From: Clostridia bacterium
GTDB taxonomy: Bacteria; Bacillota; Clostridia; Oscillospirales; Acutalibacteraceae
Direction: 5' to 3'
NCBI GenBank assembly: GCA_017465085.1
Contig: JAFTWW010000028.1
Location: 62,001-126,000 of the forward strand
Length of the DNA stretch: 64,000 nt
Shown here: in pieces, positions 40,953 to 49,661 of the stretch
Layout of the letters: every line of letters begins with the position of its first letter
How positions within the stretch are numbered: the first letter of the stretch is position 1
Notes under the pieces: model-generated
Databases searched by the model: none
The model's input: only the letters and a program-made list of their open reading frames with translations
Told to the model about the DNA's origin: nothing
Translations under genes and position numbers: made by a program

Positions 40953-42329
40953 ATGAAACTTAACTATAAGCGCGTTTTACTCGTTGGTATGGCATTTTTC
41001 CTTATAACTGCCTTTTGGCAGGCCTACGATGCCATTGTTCCTCTGATTCTTACTAACCACTTTGGTCTTCCCCAATCCGCATCAGGCGCGGTTATGTCTA
41101 TTGATAATGTTTTAGCGGTATTTTTACTGCCCATTTTCGGCTCGCTTTCAGATAAGGTAAACACCCGTTTTGGCAAACGCACCCCCTTTATTTTCATCGG
41201 TACGATTATTGCTACAATCTCCTTTATCTGCCTTACCTTTATTGATAACTATCAGTTAGCGCAGATTGTAAATGCAGGTGTTCCCGAAAGCTCCGATGCG
41301 GCTAAAGCGGCCCTTGAGTTTACATTAAGCAACCCCTTAGCCCTTGTAGGCTTTATTGCAACTCTACTTGTAACACTTATTGCTATGGCCATTTTCCGCT
41401 CTCCCGCGGTGGCTCTTATGCCCGATGTTACGGTTGAGCCCCTTCGTTCCAAGGCTAACGCCATAATAAATCTTACGGGTACTGCAGGCGGAATTATCGT
41501 ACTTGTTTTAGGTATGGTATTTGCCACCTCCAAAAACAGCTTTATGCAATATACACCCTATGTTATCGCTGTTTGTATCGTCATGATATTAGGCTTTATC
41601 ATCTTCCTTTTGGGCGTTAAGGAAAACAAGTGGGCAAGGGAGATGGAGGAGGATTCCATAAGACTCGGCCTTGAAAAAGCAGAGGATGAGGAATCAAATG
41701 AAAACTCCTCACATAAACTATCAAAAGCAGAGTTTAAATCCTTTATGCTTATTCTCGCATCGGTTGCCCTTTGGTATATCGGATATAACTCCATTACAAG
41801 CAAATACTCGGTTTATGCCACCAATATATTGGGCTTTGATTTTAACTTTACGCTTATCATCGCTCAGGCGGCGGCTATTGTTTCCTACATCCCCGTTGGT
41901 ATAATTGCCTCTAAGGCAGGAAGAAGAAAGACCGTTCTTGCAGGCGTTGCAATGCTCACTATAGCATTCTTCCTTGGCGTTTTCGTAACCCCACAAACCC
42001 CCGAGATAATTATGTATCCCATATTTATTCTTGCGGGTATCGGTTGGGCTACCATTAACGTTAACTCCTTCCCCATGGCAGTTGAGCTTGCCAAGCACGG
42101 TAATGTGGGTAAATACACGGGCTACTATTACACCGCCTCTATGGCAGCGCAGATTGTGGCTCCCATACTCTCAGGCTTCTTATATGATATATTCGGTATG
42201 AGATTTACCTTCTTTACCTTTGGCGCCTTGTTTGTGGCATTCTCCTTTGTAACTATGTTTTTTGTTAAGCACGGTGATGCTCAGAAGATAGAGGAAAAGA
42301 GCATCCTTGAACACCTTGATGTAGATTGA
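40953..42329 (+). CDS. MFS transporter, SLC45-like
   Basis: The protein is 458 aa with 12 hydrophobic segments. The loop 2-3 motif is GSLSDKVNTRFGKRTPF, characteristic of the SLC45/sugar-proton subfamily, and the second-half equivalent is GIIASKAGRRKTVLAG. A hydrophilic central loop (about residues 230-258, Glu-rich) divides the halves. It probably transports a sugar or glycoside. The ribosome binding site is GAAAGGAAAAGGATT before ATG 40953. Its stop overlaps the region of the downstream GDPD gene start, implying cotranscription. Confidence 0.87.
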   Translation: MKLNYKRVLLVGMAFFLITAFWQAYDAIVPLILTNHFGLPQSASGAVMSIDNVLAVFLLPIFGSLSDKVNTRFGKRTPFIFIGTIIATISFICLTFIDNYQLAQIVNAGVPESSDAAKAALEFTLSNPLALVGFIATLLVTLIAMAIFRSPAVALMPDVTVEPLRSKANAIINLTGTAGGIIVLVLGMVFATSKNSFMQYTPYVIAVCIVMILGFIIFLLGVKENKWAREMEEDSIRLGLEKAEDEESNENSSHKLSKAEFKSFMLILASVALWYIGYNSITSKYSVYATNILGFDFNFTLIIAQAAAIVSYIPVGIIASKAGRRKTVLAGVAMLTIAFFLGVFVTPQTPEIIMYPIFILAGIGWATINVNSFPMAVELAKHGNVGKYTGYYYTASMAAQIVAPILSGFLYDIFGMRFTFFTFGALFVAFSFVTMFFVKHGDAQKIEEKSILEHLDVD

Positions 42330-42331
42330 TT

Positions 42332-43126
42332 ATGATACCTTTAATTATTATATTTTCTATTTTATTTATTCTTTTCTTGGTTTATATTCTGTTTCTTGTA
42401 AGGCCTTATAAAATTGAGTTTGATAAAAGGCTTCTCGGTGATTATGCCCATAGAGGTCTTCACGGCAAGGGTATACCCGAAAACTCTCTTTTCGCTTTTG
42501 AGGCGGCCGTTGGTAAGGGCTTTGGAATTGAGCTTGATGTTCAGTTATCAAAAGAGGGAGAGGTTATGGTTTTTCACGACTATAATCTAAAAAGGATGAC
42601 GGGGCTTGATAAAAAGCTACGCGACCTTACCCTTAGTGAGCTTAAAGAATTAAGGCTCAAAGAAACAGATGAAAAAATCCCAACGCTTAAAGAGGCTTTA
42701 GAGCTTGTAGGCGGCAGGGTGCCAATACTCATTGAGCTTAAAGGCGAGGATTTTGATGTTTCCCTTTGCGGAAAGGTTGCCGAAATTCTTAAAGGTTACA
42801 AGGGACTTTACTGCTTAGAATCCTTTAATCCCTTTTTGGTAAGAGAAATAGGCCGACTTCTCCCCAACTCTTTCAGAGGCCTTCTCTATACCAATTATCT
42901 TCGCGGCAGTAATATTACCATACTTAAAATATTCGGTTCGGCAATGGCTCTTAATTTTATAGCAAAGCCCCATTTTATATCCTATAATAAGGATGACCGA
43001 AACAGTATTCCCGTTAAGATAACTACAGGGCTTTATAAGGCGCCAAAGTTTGTTTGGACTGTGGGCCCCAAGGGATATACGCTTGCAAAAGAGCTTGGGG
43101 AAAGCCCCATATTTGAAAACCCGTAA
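42332..43126 (+). CDS. Glycerophosphodiester phosphodiesterase family protein
   Basis: The protein is 264 aa. One N-terminal membrane segment (about residues 2-24) precedes the GDPD TIM barrel: YAHRGLHGKGIPENSLFAFE (metal/catalytic HRG...PEN), ELDVQLSKEGEVMVFHDYNL (ExD and H), and RVPILIELKGE. The family releases glycerol-3-phosphate from deacylated lipids. TTG 42326 is open too, but ATG 42332 is preferred; no clear ribosome binding site is seen, so translation is probably coupled to the MFS gene ending at 42329. Confidence 0.9.
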   Translation: MIPLIIIFSILFILFLVYILFLVRPYKIEFDKRLLGDYAHRGLHGKGIPENSLFAFEAAVGKGFGIELDVQLSKEGEVMVFHDYNLKRMTGLDKKLRDLTLSELKELRLKETDEKIPTLKEALELVGGRVPILIELKGEDFDVSLCGKVAEILKGYKGLYCLESFNPFLVREIGRLLPNSFRGLLYTNYLRGSNITILKIFGSAMALNFIAKPHFISYNKDDRNSIPVKITTGLYKAPKFVWTVGPKGYTLAKELGESPIFENP

Positions 43127-43138
43127 CCACCAAATCAG

Positions 43139-43167
43139 TTGACCTTACAAAAAATTTATGTTACTAT
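43139..43167 (+). promoter_or_regulatory. Promoter of the ferritin gene
   Basis: TTGACC (43139-43144), 17 bp, TACTAT (43162-43167), 28 bases before the start codon. I see no clear Fur or PerR box. Confidence 0.65.
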
Positions 43168-43194
43168 GAATAAAAATTAACGGAGGTTAAATTT

Positions 43195-43704
43195 ATGAAC
43201 GATAAAGTGCGCGAACTATTAAATCAGCAGATTAACAAGGAGTTTTACTCTGCTTATCTTTACCTTGATTTTTCAAACTATTTTGAGGATAGAGGGCTTG
43301 ATGGCTTTGCCAACTGGTATATGATTCAGGCTCAGGAGGAGCGTGACCACGCAATGCTCTTTTACAGATATCTTCAGAACGAAAATCAGAAGGTAACCTT
43401 AGAGGCAATTGATAAGCCTGATAAGGTTTTTGAGTGCGATATGGATGTTCTTAAAGCAGGTCTTGCCCATGAGGAGTATGTAACCTCGCTTATTAACGAT
43501 ATTTATGCCGCCGCATATGAGGTTAAGGATTTCCGCACAATGCAATTCCTTGATTGGTTTGTTAAGGAGCAGGGCGAAGAGGAAACTAACGCCAACGATA
43601 TGATTACCAAGATGGAGCTTTTCGGCTCTGATCCCAAGAGCCTTTATATGCTTAATCAGGAATTGGCGGCAAGAATTTATTCTGCCCCCTCGCTCGTTTT
43701 ATAA
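43195..43704 (+). CDS. Bacterial non-haem ferritin
   Basis: The protein is 169 aa, the usual size. The ferroxidase centre residues can be read in the four-helix bundle: NKEFYSAYLYLDFSNYFED (Glu17 region), QAQEERDHAMLFYRY (ExxH, Glu50/His53), and VKEQGEEETNAND (Glu-rich helix D). It stores iron as a 24-mer and limits oxidative damage. The ribosome binding site is ACGGAGGTTAAATTT before ATG 43195. Monocistronic with its own terminator. Confidence 0.95.
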   Translation: MNDKVRELLNQQINKEFYSAYLYLDFSNYFEDRGLDGFANWYMIQAQEERDHAMLFYRYLQNENQKVTLEAIDKPDKVFECDMDVLKAGLAHEEYVTSLINDIYAAAYEVKDFRTMQFLDWFVKEQGEEETNANDMITKMELFGSDPKSLYMLNQELAARIYSAPSLVL

Positions 43705-43712
43705 TAATATTA

Positions 43713-43740
43713 AAAGTCCCGAAAATTCGGGACTTTTTTA
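43713..43740 (+). terminator. Terminator of the ferritin gene
   Basis: AAAGTCCCGAA (43713-43723) pairs with TTCGGGACTTT (43726-43736), followed by more T. Confidence 0.9.
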
Positions 43741-43872
43741 TTGCCATTTTCTGTTTATAATGGTATAATTACTTAAATCCGTATCAAAAGGTGAGTTTAT
43801 GAAAAAATTTGGATTGCGTCATCCAAAACAAGTGAAGTAAAAGAAATTAAAATATTTTTAGATAAAATGTAA
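43741..43872 (+). pseudogene. Possible gene remnant with intact promoter and ribosome binding site
   Basis: TTGCCA (43741-43746), 17 bp, TATAAT (43764-43769) and AAAAGGTGAG precede ATG 43799. The frame stops after 13 codons (MKKFGLRHPKQVK). In another frame the following bases read IASSKTSEVKEIKIFLDKM and then stop at 43872, which looks like a protein C-terminus. An internal deletion that joined the two ends of a former gene is the simplest reading. A short leader peptide is an alternative. Confidence 0.35.
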
Positions 43873-43911
43873 AATTTAGACTTTTTAACTAGTTCTATTG
43901 AGGTGAATTTA

Positions 43912-44922
43912 GTGAATTATACAGAAGATAAAATAAACTCTAAAGAAGGTAAAGAAGAGTATGTAAATAATCTTCTTGATATCATTGAAAAAAGGCAGGA
44001 AGAGGCTAAAAAGATACGCCGAGATTATATTTCCGATATTTTTTCCAATCAGGAAAAATACCGAAACGATTTTAAGGAGATGCTCGGTTGGCCCCTTGTA
44101 AATTATAAGGCCGAGGGCGCCCCTAAGGTTACCTTAGAAAAGCTTTTTGAAAACGAAACCCACGAAAGTTTTCGTATGAGCCTTCAGGTTTTGGAGGGGT
44201 TAAGCGTTTCGGGACTCTTCTTTAAGGTTAAATCTAAAGAGGCAAAGCCCCTTGTTTTAGTTCAGCACGGAGGACTCGGAACACCCGAATTTATAGCGGG
44301 CTTTTACGGGGGCACCTCTAACTACAACGATATGCTGGAGCGTGTTGCCTCTAATGGTGTTCACGTGTTTGCCACACAACTGCTTTTATGGGATAAGCCT
44401 TCTTACGAGGTTGATTTTAACCGCGAAAACATTGATGCAAGGCTTAAAAGGGTAGGCAGCTCTATTACGGCGATAGAGGTATTTGCTCTTACCCGAATCC
44501 TTGATTATTTTGAGGATAAGGATTATGTTAAGAATTTCGGTATGGTGGGTATGTCCTACGGGGGCTTCTATACCCTATTTACCACCGCTGTTGATACGAG
44601 AATTAAATCGGCGGTTTCCAGCTCCTTTTTCAACACAAGGGATAAGGTTGGCTGGAGTGATTGGGTATGGCATAATTCGGCATATAAGTTTGATGATGCC
44701 GAGGTTGCCTGCTTGGTTTATCCGAGAAGAATCCATCTTGCTATAGGCGATAATGATGAGTTATTCAACTACAAGCACAGTGAAAAATCCTTTGAAGAAA
44801 TTAAGGAAATCTGCAAAGAGGTTGGCACCGATTGGGTAAAACTTCAGATTTACGAGGGCACCCACGAATTTATAAAAGACGATGAGGCCATAAACACCTT
44901 AATTAACGACCTCAATAAATAA
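43912..44922 (+). CDS. Alpha/beta hydrolase, prolyl-oligopeptidase-like
   Basis: The protein is 336 aa. The nucleophile elbow is GMVGMSYGGFYTLF (GxSxGG), the acid region is LAIGDNDELFNY and the His is in IYEGTHEF. The N-terminal 80 residues are helical and charged. There is no signal peptide, so it is a cytoplasmic esterase or peptidase of unknown substrate. GTG 43903 is in frame, but AGGTG at 43901-43905 fits as ribosome binding site for GTG 43912. Confidence 0.85.
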   Translation: MNYTEDKINSKEGKEEYVNNLLDIIEKRQEEAKKIRRDYISDIFSNQEKYRNDFKEMLGWPLVNYKAEGAPKVTLEKLFENETHESFRMSLQVLEGLSVSGLFFKVKSKEAKPLVLVQHGGLGTPEFIAGFYGGTSNYNDMLERVASNGVHVFATQLLLWDKPSYEVDFNRENIDARLKRVGSSITAIEVFALTRILDYFEDKDYVKNFGMVGMSYGGFYTLFTTAVDTRIKSAVSSSFFNTRDKVGWSDWVWHNSAYKFDDAEVACLVYPRRIHLAIGDNDELFNYKHSEKSFEEIKEICKEVGTDWVKLQIYEGTHEFIKDDEAINTLINDLNK

Positions 44923-44927
44923 TTTTT

Positions 44928-44965
44928 AAGCGGAATTTACAAGTTTTGTAAATTCCGCTTTTTTA
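44928..44965 (+). terminator. Terminator of the alpha/beta hydrolase gene
   Basis: AAGCGGAATTTACAA (44928-44942) pairs with TTGTAAATTCCGCTT (44946-44960), followed by TTTT. Confidence 0.9.
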
Positions 44966-45023
44966 TGCTTGACTTTGGTGATATATGGTGGTATTATGTG
45001 GATATTGTTGGAGGTGTGTGGAT

Positions 45024-45803
45024 TTGTTTGCAAATGAAAGACAGGAAAAAATCTACGAGCTTTTACAGAAAAACGGCGCTGTTACCACATCGGGTTTAGT
45101 GGAGACCTTTAAGGTATCCATTGAAACGGTGCGCCGTGACCTGCTTAATATGGAGCTTGAGGGCAGGCTTACCCGAGTTCACGGCGGAGCTGTGGCTAAA
45201 AATGATATGAAGCCCTTTTTCAACCTTGAAAAGAGGAATACCGAATTTGAAGCAGAAAAGGAAGAGCTATCCATTAAAGCAATGGAATTTATAAATGAGG
45301 GCGATATTATCGGTATTGATTCGGGAAGCACCGCTATTATTTTCTCAAAGCTTTTAAGAACTAAGTTTTCAAAGCTTACCGTTGTTACCCACAGTCTTGA
45401 TGTGTTTAATTTGCTATGCTGCCATAAAGAGTTTTCGGTAATTTTATGCTCGGGGCAGTTTCTAAAAGGAGAAAATGCTTTTTACGGTGCTTTAACCCTT
45501 GATGCCCTATCCACCCTGCACATTCAAAAATCCTTTATATTCCCAAGCGCAGTTTCTCTTGAAAACGGCATCTGCGATTACCAGAGTGAACTTTATCAGA
45601 TTCAAAGAGAATATTTTAAGCACTCAGATGAGATTTTTGTTCTTGCCGATAGCAGTAAATTCCAAAAAAATGCGATGCTTAAGGTTTCGGATATGAGTAA
45701 GGCTCACATCTATATAACCGATTCAAAGCTCCCGCAGGAGCTTGTTTCTGTTTATAAAGAAAATGATATCATCATTTACAAAGGAGATAATCAAAATGGT
45801 TAA
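45024..45803 (+). CDS. DeoR-family transcriptional repressor
   Basis: The protein is 259 aa. The helix-turn-helix is ERQEKIYELLQKNGAVTTSG then FKVSIETVRRDLLNME, followed by the family LTRVHGGAV motif. The C-terminal sugar-phosphate sensor domain has EGDIIGIDSGSTAI and ILCSGQF. The start is TTG 45024 (GGAGG nine bases upstream); GTG 45018 is too close to the ribosome binding site. It overlaps the downstream transporter gene by eight bases, so it probably controls that gene, with a sugar phosphate as signal (inference). Confidence 0.9.
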   Translation: MFANERQEKIYELLQKNGAVTTSGLVETFKVSIETVRRDLLNMELEGRLTRVHGGAVAKNDMKPFFNLEKRNTEFEAEKEELSIKAMEFINEGDIIGIDSGSTAIIFSKLLRTKFSKLTVVTHSLDVFNLLCCHKEFSVILCSGQFLKGENAFYGALTLDALSTLHIQKSFIFPSAVSLENGICDYQSELYQIQREYFKHSDEIFVLADSSKFQKNAMLKVSDMSKAHIYITDSKLPQELVSVYKENDIIIYKGDNQNG

Positions 45804-47004
45804 GTTGGCGGGCAAGAAGCAGGTAAACGCTTTTGCATATCTTCTTGCCTTTACCTATATGGCTAGCTATATAACGAGAATCAACTTTGGCACCGTAATA
45901 TCCGAGATGGAAACGGCAACAAGCATTTCCCGAAGCCTTTTATCGCTTTCCCTTACGGGAAGCTTTATAACCTACGGGATAGGTCAGATTATAAGCGGAA
46001 TTATCGGAGATAAATTCTCTCCTAAAAAGTTGGTTTCAATGGGATTTATTGTAACAATTGTTATGAATCTGCTTATTCCCCTTTGCAAAAGCCCATATCT
46101 TATGCTGATAATTTGGTGTGTAAACGGCTTCGCTCAAAGCCTTATGTGGCCGCCTATGGTTCGGCTTATGACTACGCTTTTAGATGATATAGATTATAAG
46201 AATGCCGTGGCTAAGGTTTCTTACGGTAGTAGTTTAGGCACCATCGCAATTTATTTCATCTCCCCCGTTTTAATATCCCTGTTTAATTATAAGGCCGTAT
46301 TTATTTTCTCAGCAATATTCGGTGCGATTGCCCTTTTAGTATGGAACAAAAAATGTGTTGATATAGATATTTCGATACCCGTAAAGAAAGAAAATAATAA
46401 AAAAAGCAGGGAGTATTCCTTGTTTACTCCCCTACTCCTTCTTATTATGGTGGCAATTATCCTTCAAGGACTTCTCCGTGACGGAATAACCACCTGGATG
46501 CCAACCTATATTGCCGATACATATAATTTCAGCAACTCTATTTCTATTTTAACAAATGTTATTATGCCGATTTTCAGTATTGTTTGCTTTAAGTTAGCGA
46601 CAAGACTTTATGTTACAAGATTTACAAATCCCTTAACCTGCGCCGCAATGTTTTTCGGTATAGGCTCAATGTTCGCTATATCGCTTTACTTTGTTACGGG
46701 CAACAACGCTATATTATCGATTATCTTTTCCGCTCTGCTTACGGGAAGTATGCACGCAGTTAACCTGATGCTTATCTGTATGCTCCCAGCTTTTTTTGAA
46801 AAAAGCGGAAATGTTTCCACCGTTTCGGGTGTGCTTAATTCCTGCACCTATATAGGAAGCGCCTTATCCTCTTACGGTATTGCCTATATATCAGAAAAAG
46901 CAGGCTGGAACACCACCCTGTTTTTATGGATTGCTATTGCGCTTTTAGGAACGGCTATATGCGTTGTTTGCATAAAACCTTGGAGGAAGAAATTTATTTC
47001 TTAA
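45796..47004 (+). CDS. MFS transporter, organophosphate:phosphate antiporter-like
   Basis: The protein is 402 aa with 12 hydrophobic segments. The N-terminus YLLAFTYMASYITRINFGTV and the GIIGDKFSPKKLVSMGF loop (GxxxDxxxxRR-like) resemble GlpT/UhpC-type carriers. It is coupled to a DeoR regulator, which usually responds to phosphorylated sugars, so a sugar phosphate or polyol is a reasonable substrate (inference). An upstream frame from 45742 is open, but AAAGGAGATAATCAAA before ATG 45796 marks the start. It overlaps the convergent EamA gene by 11 bases. Confidence 0.87.
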   Translation: MVKLAGKKQVNAFAYLLAFTYMASYITRINFGTVISEMETATSISRSLLSLSLTGSFITYGIGQIISGIIGDKFSPKKLVSMGFIVTIVMNLLIPLCKSPYLMLIIWCVNGFAQSLMWPPMVRLMTTLLDDIDYKNAVAKVSYGSSLGTIAIYFISPVLISLFNYKAVFIFSAIFGAIALLVWNKKCVDIDISIPVKKENNKKSREYSLFTPLLLLIMVAIILQGLLRDGITTWMPTYIADTYNFSNSISILTNVIMPIFSIVCFKLATRLYVTRFTNPLTCAAMFFGIGSMFAISLYFVTGNNAILSIIFSALLTGSMHAVNLMLICMLPAFFEKSGNVSTVSGVLNSCTYIGSALSSYGIAYISEKAGWNTTLFLWIAIALLGTAICVVCIKPWRKKFIS

Positions 47005-47875
47005 TTCTCTTAAACGAAATCTCGTTTAAAAGTGTGAAAATCAAAATCAAGGCCCCTCCGATAATTTGAACAGCGGTTATCTCCTCTTTAAGTATAAACA
47101 CCGAAACGACCACCGCTATTAAGGGGTCTATGTAGCTTAGCACCGCCGCCTGCTGTCCCTCAATTTCCTTAAGTGAAGAAAAATAAAGCAGATAGGTGAT
47201 TCCCGTGTGGATAACACCTACTGTAAGCAAGCAAATTAAACCATCGGTCCTCAAAGAGATTATATTTATACCTTCACTCAAAAGAACATAAGGAATGAGA
47301 ACGGCAGCGGCGGAGGCGAACTGCAAAAATGTTCGGTATATACCGCTAATGCCCTTAATAGCCTTATTAAGCAGCATAACCGTAGCATAAAGGCAGGCGG
47401 CGCCAATGCCGAAGCCTATTCCCTTAAGATTGCTTTCCTGACCGCTCATATTGCCTATACCCGTTAGCAAAACAAGACCTACGCTGGAAAAAACAAAACA
47501 GATGGCCTTTTTCAAGGTCATTTTTTCTTTGAATAGAATAGGGCTTAGTACCGTTACTATAACGGGGGCAAAATAATAGCTGAGAGTTGCCACCGAAACG
47601 GTGGTATATTTATAGGCCTCAAACAGAAATATCCAGTTAAAGCCCATTGCCGCCCCCGAGAGAAGCAATAGTGCTATTTCCTTTTTGGCCTCATAAAGTG
47701 CCATCCTTTGCTTTGATATTAAAAGATAGGCGCCTACAATAACCAAGGCGAGTAATGCTCTGTAAAGAGCAATCTCCCCCGAAGGAAGCGGTATATACCG
47801 CACGAAAACACCTATGGTACCGAAAACCGCCATAGAAATTGCAAAGGTAAACTTACTGTTAACAGAACGCTTCAT
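46994..47875 (-). CDS. EamA/DMT-family exporter
   Basis: The protein is 293 aa with ten hydrophobic segments and two EamA repeats (AVFGTIGVFVRYIPLPSGEI near the start and GIGFGIGAACLYATVMLLNK near residue 155). The family exports amino acids or other metabolites. The frame extends to 47932, but GAGGTATTAT before ATG 47875 is the better start. It is convergent with the MFS gene, with overlapping 3' ends and no terminator between them. Confidence 0.87.
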   Translation of the reverse strand: MKRSVNSKFTFAISMAVFGTIGVFVRYIPLPSGEIALYRALLALVIVGAYLLISKQRMALYEAKKEIALLLLSGAAMGFNWIFLFEAYKYTTVSVATLSYYFAPVIVTVLSPILFKEKMTLKKAICFVFSSVGLVLLTGIGNMSGQESNLKGIGFGIGAACLYATVMLLNKAIKGISGIYRTFLQFASAAAVLIPYVLLSEGINIISLRTDGLICLLTVGVIHTGITYLLYFSSLKEIEGQQAAVLSYIDPLIAVVVSVFILKEEITAVQIIGGALILIFTLLNEISFKRIKK

Positions 47876-47925
47876 ATAATACCTCAAAAAATTTATATAA
47901 ACCATTATAATACGCTTCTTATCAA

Positions 47926-47954
47926 TTGACAAGGTTTTACTGCTGTGGTAAACT
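47926..47954 (+). promoter_or_regulatory. Promoter of azlCD
   Basis: TTGACA (47926-47931), 17 bp, TAAACT (47949-47954), about 30 bases before azlC. Confidence 0.65.
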
Positions 47955-47983
47955 AAAATAAGTTTTTATTAGGAGGCGATGCT

Positions 47984-48667
47984 ATGAGGAACACCGTTAA
48001 ACAAGCTCTTATATCTACCCTTCCCGTGCTCACGGGATATCTTGTTTTAGGCTTTGGCTTCGGTATTATTCTTAAAGCAAACGGGTTTAGTATTGCCCTT
48101 GCCGCCGCTATGAGCATATTTATTTATGCAGGCTCTATGCAGTATGCGGCTATCGGTCTGCTTACAGGCGGCGCATCTCTTATAACAGCGGCTCTCACCA
48201 CCCTTATGGTTAATGCCCGCCATATTTTCTATGGAATTTCTATGATAGAGCGCTATAAGGGTATGGGAATTAAAAAGCCATATCTCATTTTTGCCTTAAC
48301 CGATGAAACATATTCCCTTGTATGCCACGACAACGAGGATATAAGCGAAGCAGACAGAGGAAGATATTATCTTTTAGTATCGCTTTTTAATCAGATATAT
48401 TGGGTTTTGGGCTCCCTCTTGGGCGCCGTTGTGGGTACCGTTGTTAAATTCAACAGCGAAGGCGTAGATTTTGCCCTTACAGCCCTTTTTATAACCATCT
48501 TCCTTGAGCAGTGGTTAACGGCAAAAAGGCACTCCCCCGCTATTATCGGCGTTATAGTATCGGTTATTTGCCTTTTAATCTTCGGGGCGGATAAATTCCT
48601 TATACCCACTATGCTTATTATTGCTCTTCTTTTGAGTCTTGAAAAGGAGGCGCAGGAAAATGAATAA
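47984..48667 (+). CDS. azlC: Branched-chain amino acid exporter large subunit AzlC
   Basis: The protein is 227 aa with about seven membrane segments and the family segments GYLVLGFGFGIILKANGFS and FIYAGSMQYAAIGLL followed by NARHIFYGISM. It exports branched-chain amino acids together with AzlD. The ribosome binding site is TAGGAGGCGATGCT before ATG 47984. The azlD start lies within its last codons. Confidence 0.93.
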   Translation: MRNTVKQALISTLPVLTGYLVLGFGFGIILKANGFSIALAAAMSIFIYAGSMQYAAIGLLTGGASLITAALTTLMVNARHIFYGISMIERYKGMGIKKPYLIFALTDETYSLVCHDNEDISEADRGRYYLLVSLFNQIYWVLGSLLGAVVGTVVKFNSEGVDFALTALFITIFLEQWLTAKRHSPAIIGVIVSVICLLIFGADKFLIPTMLIIALLLSLEKEAQENE

Positions 48668-48986
48668 TCTACATATATGGCTCACGGTAGCTGTAATTGC
48701 CCTTGTTACTGCCGCTCTTCGTTTTCTTCCCTTTGTTATATGGGGTGATAAAAGAAAAACACCAAAGCTTATAACCAAGCTTGGCGGCACCCTGCCATAT
48801 GCGATTATGGGTATGCTTGTGATATATTGCCTTAAAGAAACAAGCTTTGCAAGTTTAGATGGCTTTTTACCCGCGCTTATATCATGCATTGTGGTAGCGG
48901 TATCCTATATATTAAAGCGTAATACCCTTATAAGCATTATTTTGGGTACCCTTTGTAATATAATTCTCGTTCAGTTTGTTTTTTAG
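48660..48986 (+). CDS. azlD: Branched-chain amino acid exporter small subunit AzlD
   Basis: The protein is 108 aa with four membrane segments, starting MNNLHIWLTVAVIALVTAAL, with the family LRFLPFVIWGDKRKTP. The frame opens at 48639, but AGGAGGCGCAGGAAA before ATG 48660 sets the start, overlapping azlC by eight bases. It works as the partner of AzlC. Confidence 0.9.
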   Translation: MNNLHIWLTVAVIALVTAALRFLPFVIWGDKRKTPKLITKLGGTLPYAIMGMLVIYCLKETSFASLDGFLPALISCIVVAVSYILKRNTLISIILGTLCNIILVQFVF

Positions 48987-48995
48987 GAGGCACTT

Positions 48996-49637
48996 ATGTT
49001 CAGCGTGATTTTTGATATGGATGGAACATTACTTGATACCCAGCGTATTTTCATTTATGCCTTTGACTATGCAGGGGAAATACATGGTATTCAAAATATG
49101 GGAAAATGTGTTCCCGATGTTTGCGGAACTAACGAAGCAGGTTCAAGAAAATATCTTGAAAACAAATTCCCACAGCTTGATGTAATAAAGTTCAGAAGCG
49201 ATATGAGAGAATATATTGCGAAGAATTTAGTTGTGCGATTTATGAAGGGCGCAAAGGAACTTTTGGATTTTCTTAAAAGCAACAATATAAAATTTGCCCT
49301 TGCATCAGGCACATCAAGGCCATCGGTTATGCACCACTTAAACGAGCTTGGTATTGCCGAGGATTTCTACGCAATCGTTTGCGGAGATGATGTTATAAAC
49401 GGCAAGCCCGCCCCCGATATTTTCCTTTTAACCGCCGAAAAATTAGGCGTGGCGCCCGAAGATTGCTTTGTTTTCGAGGATAGCGAAAACGGAATTAGAG
49501 CGGGTGTGGGCGCAGGTATGAAAACCATAGGCGTTGAGGATATTGTGCCATTTAGTGAGGAGGTTAAGGGGCTTATGTTTAAGCAGCTTAATTCTCTTGA
49601 TGAGGCAATACCTCTATTCGAAGAATATCTTAAATAA
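48996..49637 (+). CDS. HAD-superfamily phosphatase, beta-phosphoglucomutase-like
   Basis: The protein is 213 aa. Motif I is FDMDGTLLDT (Asp8, Asp10), motif II is ALASGTSRPS, and motifs III/IV lie in NGKPAPDIFLL and VFEDSENGIRAG. The helical cap lies at residues about 15-80. It acts on a small phosphorylated metabolite in the cytoplasm, identity unknown. It follows azlD by nine bases with AGGAGGCACTT, so it is part of the same transcript. Confidence 0.92.
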   Translation: MFSVIFDMDGTLLDTQRIFIYAFDYAGEIHGIQNMGKCVPDVCGTNEAGSRKYLENKFPQLDVIKFRSDMREYIAKNLVVRFMKGAKELLDFLKSNNIKFALASGTSRPSVMHHLNELGIAEDFYAIVCGDDVINGKPAPDIFLLTAEKLGVAPEDCFVFEDSENGIRAGVGAGMKTIGVEDIVPFSEEVKGLMFKQLNSLDEAIPLFEEYLK

Positions 49638-49661
49638 AAAACTCCCTTAGGGGAGTTTTTA
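49638..49661. terminator. Bidirectional terminator between the HAD and M20 genes
   Basis: AAAACTCCC (49638-49646) pairs with GGGAGTTTT (49651-49659) around TTAG. A and T runs allow function on both strands. The M20 gene stop codon (49661-49659) lies within the right arm. Confidence 0.85.
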
